Source: Solimonas fluminis (GTDB lineage: Bacteria > Pseudomonadota > Gammaproteobacteria > Nevskiales > Nevskiaceae). From it: a stretch of DNA of 64,000 nt. Under the pieces are notes generated by a model. The model was given only the letters and a program-made list of their open reading frames with translations, was not told the DNA's origin and searched no databases. Numbering within the stretch: the stretch's first letter is position 1; every line of letters begins with the position of its first letter. The stretch spans positions 186,001-250,000 of the forward strand of contig NZ_PSNW01000006.1 of NCBI RefSeq assembly GCF_002930645.1. The letters run 5' to 3'. This document shows, piece after piece, positions 38,538-45,801 of the stretch. Both the position numbers and the translations under genes were made by a program.

Positions 38538-39574
38538 GCGAGCCCCAGTAATGTGACGGCCTGCGCGGCGACGCGCGCTGGCGTCAGCTGCTTCATGCAG
38601 GTCCAGTCGCCGCCGCAAGTCGGGTGGCGCCGGCAGGGGGCGCAGGGCAGGCCGTCGTACATGACGGCCAAGGGGGAGTCCGCGCCGCGGGTATAGGGGC
38701 AGGTGGAGCCGAACAGCGCCAGCGTGGGGCGCCGCATGGCGATGCCGATATGCGTCAGGCCGGTATCCACGCCGATCACCAGCCGGGCCGGAGACAGCCA
38801 GCCTCCCAGGTCGGGAAGCCGGGTTTCGCCGGCAAGGTTGAGGCTGCCCGGCGGCAGTTGGGCGTGGATGCGTTCGGCGGCCGGCCGGTCGGCGGGGCCG
38901 CCGAAGATCACGAAGGGCCCCAGCCCCTGGGAGGCCAGCTGCCGCGCCAGTTGCGGCCAGTATTCCTCCCGCCAGTGCTTCTGCGGCCGGGTGGTGAAAG
39001 GGCAGAGCGCCACGAAGCCGGGGGCCAGGCCCAGGGCCGCCATGGCCTCGGCGATGCGCCCGGACCCTTCCGCGGTGACCACCAGGCGGGGCGGGCCGGC
39101 GGGAATCCCCGTCAGCTGCTCGGCCATGTAGCGGTACTCGGAACTGATGTCGGCCGGCTCGCCGCCCTTGGGCAGCAGATGGTGCATCAGTGCCTTGCCC
39201 GGCTCCTTGGAGGTGAAGCCGATCCGCGTGGCGCCCCCGGCCAGGCGCGCCAGCATCCGCGACTTGAGCAGGCCCTGGCAGTCGAGCACCCAGTCATAGG
39301 CCTGTTCCGTCAACTCGCGGCGCAGCGCCAGCAGGGCGGCCGGCGACTTGAGGCTTTCCTTGGGAATCCTGAGCAGTTGGTCGATGCGCGGGTCGCCCTC
39401 CAGGACCCCGGCGAACCCGGACTGGGCCAGCCAGGCGATGTGGGCCTGGGGGTAGCGGCTGCGCAGCCCGTCCAGCAGGCTGGTGGCGAAGACGATGTCA
39501 CCCAGCGCCGAGAGGCGCACGATCAGGATGCGCGGCTGCGGGCCGCGGACGGGCAGGGAATCGGTCAGGGCCAT
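38534..39574 (-). CDS. GT9-family LPS heptosyltransferase-like protein (2)
   Basis: A 346-residue GT-B enzyme resembling WaaC/WaaQ. ILIVRLSALGDIVFATSLLDGL near residue 15 is the classical heptosyltransferase start. ALCPFTTRPQKHWREEYWPQLARQL near residue 195 binds donor. LVIGVDTGLTHIGIAMRRPTLALFGSTCP near 270 has the D-T-G-L-T-H motif intact. It ends with a Cys-rich CAPCRRHPTCGGDWTCMKQL segment seen in WaaF/WaaQ-type enzymes. The start is ATG 39574. It is divergent from ilvE, as first gene of the GT9-GT4 unit. Confidence 0.87.
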   Translation of the reverse strand: MALTDSLPVRGPQPRILIVRLSALGDIVFATSLLDGLRSRYPQAHIAWLAQSGFAGVLEGDPRIDQLLRIPKESLKSPAALLALRRELTEQAYDWVLDCQGLLKSRMLARLAGGATRIGFTSKEPGKALMHHLLPKGGEPADISSEYRYMAEQLTGIPAGPPRLVVTAEGSGRIAEAMAALGLAPGFVALCPFTTRPQKHWREEYWPQLARQLASQGLGPFVIFGGPADRPAAERIHAQLPPGSLNLAGETRLPDLGGWLSPARLVIGVDTGLTHIGIAMRRPTLALFGSTCPYTRGADSPLAVMYDGLPCAPCRRHPTCGGDWTCMKQLTPARVAAQAVTLLGLA

Positions 39575-39613
39575 TACTTGGGGTAGGGCGGGCTCTTTGG
39601 CTCCGGGACTGCC

Positions 39614-39619
39614 TATAAT
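39614..39619 (+). promoter_or_regulatory. Candidate -10 element for ilvE
   Basis: A perfect TATAAT lies 61 bp upstream of the ilvE ATG. No good -35 lies 17 bp before it, though TTTGGC is nearby at a shorter spacing. Weak call. Confidence 0.35.
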
Positions 39620-39679
39620 AGAGGGCTTCGGCCGCCCAACGCGGCTAACCCGACAAGATTCCTGACAGGTAAACGATCC

Positions 39680-40603
39680 ATGAGCACGATGGCCGACCGC
39701 GACGGCTTCATCTGGTATGACGGCGAACTCAAGCCCTGGCGCGAGTGCACCACCCATGTGCTGACCTACTCGCTGCATTACGGCGTCGGCTGTTTCGAGG
39801 GCGTGCGCGCCTACAAGACCCCCAAGGGCACGGCCATCTTCCGCCTGCAGGAGCACACCCGCCGCCTGTTCAACTCCGCCAAGATCCTGGGCATGAAGAT
39901 GCCCTGGTCGGAGGACGTGCTGAACGAGGCCCAGCTGGAGGTGCTGCGTGCCAACAAGCTGGATTCCGCCTACCTGCGCCCGATGGTGTTCTACGGAGCG
40001 GAGGGCATGGGCCTGCGTGCCGACAACCTCAAGACCCACGTGATCGTGGCGGCCTGGACCTGGGGCGCGTACCTGGGCGCCGAGAACATGGAGCGCGGCA
40101 TCCGCGTCAAGACCAGCTCGTTCAACCGCCACCATCCGAACGCCGCCACGCTGCGCGCCAAGGCCAACGGCAACTACATCAACTCGATGATGGCGCTGAA
40201 CGAAGTGCTGCGCGACGGCTACGACGAAGCGCTGACCCTGGATACCCAGGGCTACATCGCCGAGGGCAGCGCCGAGAACATCTTCCTGGTGATCCGCGGG
40301 GAACTGCACACCCCGGACCTCACCGCCTGCCTCGACGGCATCACCCGCCGCACCATCATCCAGCTGGCCGAGGACAACGGCCTGAAGGTGGTGGAGCGCC
40401 GCATCACGCGCGACGAAGTCTACGTGGCCGACGAGGCCTTCTTCACCGGCACCGCCGCCGAAGTGACCCCGATCCGCGAGGTGGACAACCGCCCGATCGG
40501 CATCGGCTCGCGCGGTCCCATCACCGAGAAGCTGCAGAAGCAGTATCTCGCGCTGGTGAAGGGCGAGAGCAGCGCCTACCCGCAGTGGCTCAGCCACGTC
40601 TGA
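39680..40603 (+). CDS. ilvE: Branched-chain amino acid aminotransferase
   Basis: A 307-residue PLP fold-type IV transaminase making or breaking Leu, Ile and Val with 2-oxoglutarate. The catalytic Lys is in the LRAKANGNYINS motif (Lys161). VGCFEGVRAYKTPKG near residue 36, IAEGSAENIFLV near 195 and GTAAEVTPIREVDNRPIG near 255 match IlvE. Length equals E. coli IlvE (309). It is followed by a strong terminator. Compared with pseudomonads, glnE and ilvE keep the same order but about 11.5 kb of glycan genes separates them. Confidence 0.94.
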   Translation: MSTMADRDGFIWYDGELKPWRECTTHVLTYSLHYGVGCFEGVRAYKTPKGTAIFRLQEHTRRLFNSAKILGMKMPWSEDVLNEAQLEVLRANKLDSAYLRPMVFYGAEGMGLRADNLKTHVIVAAWTWGAYLGAENMERGIRVKTSSFNRHHPNAATLRAKANGNYINSMMALNEVLRDGYDEALTLDTQGYIAEGSAENIFLVIRGELHTPDLTACLDGITRRTIIQLAEDNGLKVVERRITRDEVYVADEAFFTGTAAEVTPIREVDNRPIGIGSRGPITEKLQKQYLALVKGESSAYPQWLSHV

Positions 40604-40622
40604 GTGGCGGGCGGTTCCATCG

Positions 40623-40652
40623 AAAAAGCCCCGGCGGATGCCGGGGCTTTTT
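40623..40652 (+). terminator. Rho-independent terminator of ilvE
   Basis: The stem AAAAAGCCCCGGC / GCCGGGGCTTTTT with GGAT loop lies 19 bp after the ilvE stop. A T-run follows it. Confidence 0.94.
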
Positions 40653-40690
40653 TCGTTCCTGCAGGGCGATACCTCAAGGACACGGATGTA

Positions 40691-40742
40691 GGAGCCAGCT
40701 TGCTGGCGACTTCCCGCCCGGGGTTTCCGGCAAGCTGGCTCC
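40691..40742. repeat. REP/BIME-like inverted repeat
   Basis: GGAGCCAGCTTGC (40691-40703) pairs perfectly with GCAAGCTGGCTCC (40730-40742) across 26 bases. The first copy is preceded by TGTA and includes the palindrome GCCAGCTTGCTGGC. It matches the layout of the TGTAGGAGC-x-AGCTTGCT-x-GC REP elements of pseudomonads. Confidence 0.75.
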
Positions 40743-40749
40743 CGCGCCC

Positions 40750-41310
40750 TCAGGTTGCGGCGGGAAATCCCGGCGCAAAAGCCTCGCGCGGCACGCGCGT
40801 AACGTTCACCAGGTACGACACGGCGTGGTACAGCCCCGCCAGCATGGTCAGTTCGATCAGCTGGTCCCCGGCGAAGGCGGCGCGCAGTTCCGCCCACAGG
40901 GCATCGTCCACGCCGTGGCGTTCATGCAGGGCATCGGCCAGGCGCAGCACCAGCCGTTCCGGCGGGGCCCATTCAGGCGCGTCGGCGGGGTCGTGCACCG
41001 AAGCCCGCAACTGTGCCGGCGTGAAGCCGGCCTTGCCGCCGTAGATCGCCGCATGCACGCCCCATTCGTACTCGGCGCCGCAGCGCGCCGTGCTGCGCAG
41101 GATCATCAGCTCGCGCAGGCGCAGCGGGATGCTGCCGCGGTCCAGCAGGCCGCCGGCCAGCATGCGCGCCAGCACGCGGGGGTTGTGCGCCACGGTGCGG
41201 AAGATCAGCAGCGGCGGGGCGCCGCGCATCAGTTCCGACAGGGCGGACTCCAGTTCCGGGGCCAGCGGCAGGGGCAGGGCTTCGATGCGGGCCGGGGCAG
41301 GGTCGGACAT
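40750..41310 (-). CDS. Carboxymuconolactone decarboxylase (CMD/AhpD-like) family protein
   Basis: A 186-residue alpha-helical protein. The CMD domain (residues about 45-140) has RELMILRSTARCGAEYEWGVHAAI. AhpD enzymes carry a CxxC peroxidase pair, but here only one Cys lies before the YEW-H. That resembles gamma-CMD and other non-peroxidase members. The substrate is unknown. It starts at ATG 41310 with GGAGA 6 bases upstream. It is divergent from an HxlR regulator that probably controls it. Confidence 0.85.
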   Translation of the reverse strand: MSDPAPARIEALPLPLAPELESALSELMRGAPPLLIFRTVAHNPRVLARMLAGGLLDRGSIPLRLRELMILRSTARCGAEYEWGVHAAIYGGKAGFTPAQLRASVHDPADAPEWAPPERLVLRLADALHERHGVDDALWAELRAAFAGDQLIELTMLAGLYHAVSYLVNVTRVPREAFAPGFPAAT

Positions 41311-41325
41311 GGGCGTCTCCGGAAT

Positions 41326-41364
41326 GCTACGATAATCGAAGCGTATTGCTTCTGAATTAGTAGC
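41326..41364. promoter_or_regulatory. Nested inverted repeats between CMD gene and hxlR-type gene
   Basis: Outer arms GCTAC (41326-41330) and GTAGC (41360-41364) enclose a GAAGC-GTATT-GCTTC palindrome (41338-41352). The site covers the 59-bp divergent region and is a natural operator for the HxlR regulator. Confidence 0.6.
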
Positions 41365-41369
41365 GCAAC

Positions 41370-41696
41370 ATGAGCATCATCGACCGTCCCGTCCGCGGCT
41401 CCGATTCCGGCCGCCCCATCATGGCGCTGCTGGACCTGCTCGGCAGGCGCTGGACGCTGCGCGTCATCTGGGAACTGCGCGGCGGCGCGCTGTCTTTCCG
41501 GGCGCTGCAGGCGGCCTGCTCGGGCATGTCGCCCTCGGTGCTCAACCAGCGCCTGGCGGAACTGCGGGAGGCGCAGATCGTCGAGGCCGGCGGGGATGGC
41601 TATGCGCTCAGCGCCCGCGGCCGCGAGCTGCTCGAGCTGTTCGGGCCCCTGCAGCGCTGGTCCGAGGATTGGGCGAGGGCCCTGCGCGACGGGTGA
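41370..41696 (+). CDS. HxlR-family transcriptional regulator
   Basis: A 108-residue winged-helix DNA-binding protein. The signature runs LLGRRWTLRVIWELRGGALSFRALQAACSGMSPSVLNQRLAELREAQIV (residues about 23-71), then ALSARGRELLELFGPLQRWSEDWA. No sensing Cys is obvious except one in AACSGMS. HxlR regulators often respond to aldehydes or redox stress. It is divergent from the CMD gene, with an inverted repeat between them. Confidence 0.93.
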   Translation: MSIIDRPVRGSDSGRPIMALLDLLGRRWTLRVIWELRGGALSFRALQAACSGMSPSVLNQRLAELREAQIVEAGGDGYALSARGRELLELFGPLQRWSEDWARALRDG

Positions 41697-41789
41697 ATCC
41701 CCTACTGGCAGGAGAGCCGAATTTCCCATCCGCCAATGTGAAAGTCCTGCTTATGATCCCGGTCGAAAGGATTTGGCAGGAGTCGGTAC

Positions 41790-43700
41790 ATGGATGGCGG
41801 CGGGATGCGGTGGGATGTGCTGTTCCGGAATGCGCTGGTGTTCGACGGCAGCGGCGCCAGGCCGCAGTTGCAGGACGTGGCGGTGCGGGACGGCAGCATT
41901 GCCGCGATCGGCAGCGGGCTGCCGGCGCAGCAGGCCCGCGAGACGGTGGAGGTGGGCGGCCGCTGGCTGATGCCGGGCCTGCTGGACATCCACACGCATT
42001 TCGATCTGGAGGTGGAGCTGGAGCCGGGCCTGCCGGAGGCCGTGCGCCACGGCACCACCACCGTGGTGGTGGCCAACTGCAGCCTGGGCCTGGCCTACGG
42101 AGCGCAGCGCCGCGACGGCGCCGATCCGATCGTCGACTGCTTCGCCCGCGTCGAGAACGTGCCCAAGCACGTGCTGCGCAAGGTCGGCGACCGGGTCCAC
42201 TGGAACGACTCGCTCGCCTACCTGGAGCACTTCCGCGACCTGCCGCTGGGTCCCAACGTGGTGCCGATGATCCCGCATTCGATGCTGCGCATCGAGGTCA
42301 TGGGCCTGCAGGCCAGCATCACGCGCGAGCCCACCGCGCAGGAACTGGCGCGCATGAGCCAGCTGGTGGAGAAGGGGTTGCGCGAGGGCTATGTCGGGTT
42401 TTCCACGGACGCGCTGCCTTTCCATTTCCTGGCCAACCAGCCCAATACCCAGAAGCAGATCCCGACGCAGTTCGCCCGCTACGGCGAACTGAAGTACCTG
42501 ACCAACCTGGTACGGCGCTGGGGGCGCATCTGGCAGGCCACTCCCCCCAAGGACAGCAAGATCGGCGTGCTGCGCAATTTCCTGCTGACCTCGGGCCGCT
42601 TCTTCGGCAAGCCGCTCAAGGTCACCGCGGTGGCGGCCATCGACCTGGTCACCAACAAGTCGCTGCTGCGCATGGGCCTGCTGCTGTCGCGCATCCTCAA
42701 TTCGCGCTTCATCAACGGCCATTTCCGCTTCCAGGCGCTGGCGGCACCGTTCAAGCTCTGGAGCGACGGCGTGATCACGCCGATCGCCGAGGAGATTCCC
42801 GTGCTGCGCCGGCTCAACGAGCGTGATCTCGGCGACCGCGAGGGGCGCCTGCAGATCATGTCGGACCCGGCCTGGCAACAGGAATTCCGCCGCATGTGGA
42901 CCCACGGCAAGACCGGCTTCAGCCTGGCCCGCCTCAAGCGCCGCCTGCGCATGGACGACAACGTGCTGACGCGCGAGCTGTCGGACATGAACGTGGAAAC
43001 CTGCCCGGTCCCGGAGTGGAGCGGCGAAACGCTGCAGCAGGTCTACGAGCGCCTGCAGCGCTGGCAGGCCACGGGCGAGGGCGCCCGCGGCGAGGCCGAG
43101 CGCGAGACCTTCGCCAGCTTCCCGAAGCCGGCCGGCGACGACTGCGATTTCCTGCTGCACCTGTTGCGCCGCTTCGACACGGCGCTGCGCTGGTGGACGA
43201 TCACGGCCAACCGCGACCGCGAGGTCACCAAGGCGCTGCTGTTCAATCCCAAGCTGCTGCCGGGCTTCAACGACAGCGGCGCGCACCTGACCAACATGGC
43301 GTTCTACGACGGCAACCTGCGCATGCTGAAGTTCGCGCAGGAGGACGGCATCGACAAGGTCGCCTACGCCGTGCACCGGCTGACGCAGGAGCCGGCCGCG
43401 TTCTTCGGCCTGGACGTGGGCACGCTCAAGCCCGGCGCGCAGGCGGATATCGTCGTGATGGACCCGGAAGCACTGCGCGCCTACGACTCCGACGCGGGTG
43501 TGCGCTACATCTGGCGGGACATCTTCGAGGCCAACCAGCTGGTCAACCGCTCCGACGGCGTGGTCAGCCATGTGATGATCGGCGGCCGCATGGCCTGGCG
43601 CGACGGCGCCTATACCGATCTGCACGGCCGCGAGCGTCTGGGACGCGTGCTGCTCGACCGCGAGCACGAAGCCCGGCAGGCGGCACCGCTGGCGGCCTGA
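41790..43700 (+). CDS. N-acyl-D-amino-acid deacylase-like amidohydrolase
   Basis: A 636-residue metal-dependent amidohydrolase. The metal site is in LLDIHTHFDLEVELEP near residue 67, and a Cys/Ser pair lies in VVVANCSLGLAYG near 92. The C-terminal composite beta-domain ends with LKPGAQADIVVMDPE near 546. These fit the D-aminoacylase/DAA group, which removes acyl groups from N-acyl-D-amino acids. It may start at ATG 41790 or at ATG 41805 (RWDVLFRNALVFDG). It is monocistronic. Confidence 0.88.
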   Translation: MDGGGMRWDVLFRNALVFDGSGARPQLQDVAVRDGSIAAIGSGLPAQQARETVEVGGRWLMPGLLDIHTHFDLEVELEPGLPEAVRHGTTTVVVANCSLGLAYGAQRRDGADPIVDCFARVENVPKHVLRKVGDRVHWNDSLAYLEHFRDLPLGPNVVPMIPHSMLRIEVMGLQASITREPTAQELARMSQLVEKGLREGYVGFSTDALPFHFLANQPNTQKQIPTQFARYGELKYLTNLVRRWGRIWQATPPKDSKIGVLRNFLLTSGRFFGKPLKVTAVAAIDLVTNKSLLRMGLLLSRILNSRFINGHFRFQALAAPFKLWSDGVITPIAEEIPVLRRLNERDLGDREGRLQIMSDPAWQQEFRRMWTHGKTGFSLARLKRRLRMDDNVLTRELSDMNVETCPVPEWSGETLQQVYERLQRWQATGEGARGEAERETFASFPKPAGDDCDFLLHLLRRFDTALRWWTITANRDREVTKALLFNPKLLPGFNDSGAHLTNMAFYDGNLRMLKFAQEDGIDKVAYAVHRLTQEPAAFFGLDVGTLKPGAQADIVVMDPEALRAYDSDAGVRYIWRDIFEANQLVNRSDGVVSHVMIGGRMAWRDGAYTDLHGRERLGRVLLDREHEARQAAPLAA

Positions 43701-43707
43701 ACCCGGC

Positions 43708-43727
43708 TGGCGGGCGTTCGCCCGCCA
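43708..43727 (+). terminator. Palindromic hairpin after the deacylase
   Basis: TGGCGGGCG TT CGCCCGCCA is a perfect 9-bp stem, 8 bp after the deacylase stop. There is no T-run. Confidence 0.5.
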
Positions 43728-43823
43728 TTCGTCGTGGCAATGTGACCGGCCGCACACGCGGCACTCAAGGCGCATGCGCAGGCGCCGATAAGCGGGCGAT
43801 CTCCTATCAACCGGGAACCGCCC

Positions 43824-44666
43824 ATGTCCGCCGAAGACCGTTTCTACCGCAGTGTCGTCGATGCCCTCACGCATGACCGCCTGACGCTGCCGACGCTGCC
43901 CGAGGTGGCGCTGCGCATCAGCGACATGAGCCGGCGCGAGGATGTGTCCGTCAATCTCCTGGCGGCGGAAATCGCCAAGGATCCGGCGATGGCCGTGCGC
44001 CTGCTGCGCGTGGCCAACAGCGCCATCGCCCAGGCCGGCGGCCGGCGCATCGACAACCTCGCCCAGGCGGTGACGCGCCTCGGCCTGCAGATGACGCGGC
44101 TGCTGGTGACGGGCCTGGCGGTGGAGCACTTGTTCGTGTCCAAGTCGCCCTGGCTGCAGCAGCGCCTGCGCCGCAGCTGGACGCGCAGCACCGAGGTGGC
44201 CGCGCTGGCGCAGGTGCTGGCCAAGAACTGCACCGTGCTCAAGCCCGAGATCGCGATGCTGGCCGGCCTGGTGCACGAGATTGGCGTGCTGCCGATCTTG
44301 CGGCTGGCCGAGTCGCAGGCGGAGCTGAGCGAGTCGCCGGCCGCGCTGGACTCCGTGCTGCGCCGCCTCTCGGCGCGCGTCGGCCGCCTGGTGCTGCAGG
44401 CCTGGAACTTCCCCGAGGCGCTGATCGACGTGCCCTACTACCAGGAGGACATCTACCGCACCCACACCGGCCCCGCGGACTACCTGGACGTGGTGATCGT
44501 GGCGGTGCTGCAGCTGCAGGGCGCGCACGACCCCTCGCTGGCGCGCATCGACCGGCACGCCGTTTCCGCGTTCACGCGCGTGGACCTCTCGCCGGATCTC
44601 TCGGTGCTGGAGCTCGCCGATTATCTGGCTGAGTACGACGCCAATCGGTCCGGGCTTGCCGCATAG
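43824..44666 (+). CDS. HDOD domain protein
   Basis: A 280-residue cytosolic protein. The HDOD domain (residues about 20-210) starts LPTLPEVALRISDMSRREDVSV, with IAKDPAMAVRLLRVANSA and ITRLGL-type AVTRLGLQMTRLL, then AMLAGLVHEIGVLPIL. HDOD proteins act as output or scaffold modules in signalling and cell-cycle control and lack most HD catalytic residues. There are no adjacent REC or GGDEF domains here. It is probably a single-gene unit. Confidence 0.92.
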   Translation: MSAEDRFYRSVVDALTHDRLTLPTLPEVALRISDMSRREDVSVNLLAAEIAKDPAMAVRLLRVANSAIAQAGGRRIDNLAQAVTRLGLQMTRLLVTGLAVEHLFVSKSPWLQQRLRRSWTRSTEVAALAQVLAKNCTVLKPEIAMLAGLVHEIGVLPILRLAESQAELSESPAALDSVLRRLSARVGRLVLQAWNFPEALIDVPYYQEDIYRTHTGPADYLDVVIVAVLQLQGAHDPSLARIDRHAVSAFTRVDLSPDLSVLELADYLAEYDANRSGLAA

Positions 44667-44754
44667 ACGTAAGAAATACTCTACTTTGGCCGTAGGTTGT
44701 CCACTGATACCCAGTATGAATGATCTACATCACCGGCAAGAGGAGAGTCACGGG

Positions 44755-45723
44755 ATGAAATCGGCAACCTGGGCATGCGCGCTGCTGGCCTTGACGATGA
44801 GCGCGACGGCGGCAGCCACCGACGGCAACTACACGGTGGGGCCGACCCTGATGGCGCCGAAGACCATCGGCACCGTGGTGAAGATCCACGGCAACAACCT
44901 CGTGCTGGCGGCCAAGACCGCGGCCTTCGACGTGACGCTGGAGCACAACGGCCTGGTCCGCACGTTCACGGTGGTGCGTCCCGAGCCGGCGGTGGCCGGC
45001 AGCCCGATGATGCTGGTGCTGCACGGCCGCGGCGGCAATGCCGAGGGCCAGGCCACCATCACCAACCTCTCCAAGTCAGTCGCCGCGCAGGGCTACTGGG
45101 CGGTGCTGCCGCAGTACTACGACAACACCTGGGACGACAATCCCGGCCTCAACCCGGGCCTGGACGACGTCGGCTTCGTTCGCCGCATCCTCGACATCAT
45201 GCAGGAAGACTTCGGCGTCAGCGCGGCCCGAACCTACGCCGCCGGTTTCTCCAACGGCGGCTTCATGGCGCAGCGCCTGGCCTGCGAGTTGCCGGATCGC
45301 ATCGCGGCCTTCGGCTTCGTCGCCACCAGCATCACCCGCGGCCTCTACAACGCCTGCGCGCCGGCAGTGGCGCGGCCGGTGATGTTCGTGCACGGCACCA
45401 GCGATCCCATCGTCCCCTGGGCCGGCAACAGCTCCCTGGCCCTGCAGTCGGTGGACAGCGCGGTGGGCCTGTGGACCGCCAAGCTGGGCTGCGGCCTCAA
45501 CCCGGCCCAGCAGACGCTGGACAGCGCCAACGACGGCACCAGCATCGACCTGTTCCGCTACGGCTGCGGCACGAAGGAAGTGCGGCTGTACCGCGTCAAC
45601 AACGGCGGCCATACCTGGCCGGGCGGTACGCAGTACCTGCCGGTGAACCTGATCGGCAAGACCAGCAATGACATGCAGGCCACCGATGAGATCTGGAACT
45701 TCGTGAAGGGCTACCAGCGCTGA
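44755..45723 (+). CDS. Secreted esterase, PHB depolymerase/LpqC-like
   Basis: A 322-residue exported alpha/beta-hydrolase. A signal peptide (MKSATWACALLALTMSATAAA) is followed by MLVLHGRGGNAEGQATI (oxyanion region), FSNGGFMAQRLACE with the nucleophile Ser in G-F-S-N-G, VHGTSDPIVPW and GGHTWPGG (catalytic His). This set matches the PHB depolymerase/feruloyl esterase/LpqC group. Cys residues (C..ELPD, NACAP, LGCGLN, YGCG) may form disulfides. The start is ATG 44755 with AGGAG 9 bases upstream. Confidence 0.88.
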   Translation: MKSATWACALLALTMSATAAATDGNYTVGPTLMAPKTIGTVVKIHGNNLVLAAKTAAFDVTLEHNGLVRTFTVVRPEPAVAGSPMMLVLHGRGGNAEGQATITNLSKSVAAQGYWAVLPQYYDNTWDDNPGLNPGLDDVGFVRRILDIMQEDFGVSAARTYAAGFSNGGFMAQRLACELPDRIAAFGFVATSITRGLYNACAPAVARPVMFVHGTSDPIVPWAGNSSLALQSVDSAVGLWTAKLGCGLNPAQQTLDSANDGTSIDLFRYGCGTKEVRLYRVNNGGHTWPGGTQYLPVNLIGKTSNDMQATDEIWNFVKGYQR

Positions 45724-45736
45724 GAGCGGCCTGAAC

Positions 45737-45756
45737 GCCGGCCCGGCCGGGCCGGC
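45737..45756. terminator. Perfect 20-bp GC palindrome after the esterase
   Basis: GCCGGCCCGGCCGGGCCGGC is its own reverse complement, 14 bp after the esterase stop. It could form a hairpin but has no loop or T-run. Confidence 0.4.
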
Positions 45757-45801
45757 ACGACCTGTGCAGGGGATTCCGCGTCACCCGACCGGAATCCTCT
45801 T

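Noticed and set aside
39575-40897. Upstream extension of the GT9 frame on the minus strand across ilvE
   Set aside because: It is antisense to ilvE. The ATG at 39574 gives a standard GT9 N-terminus.
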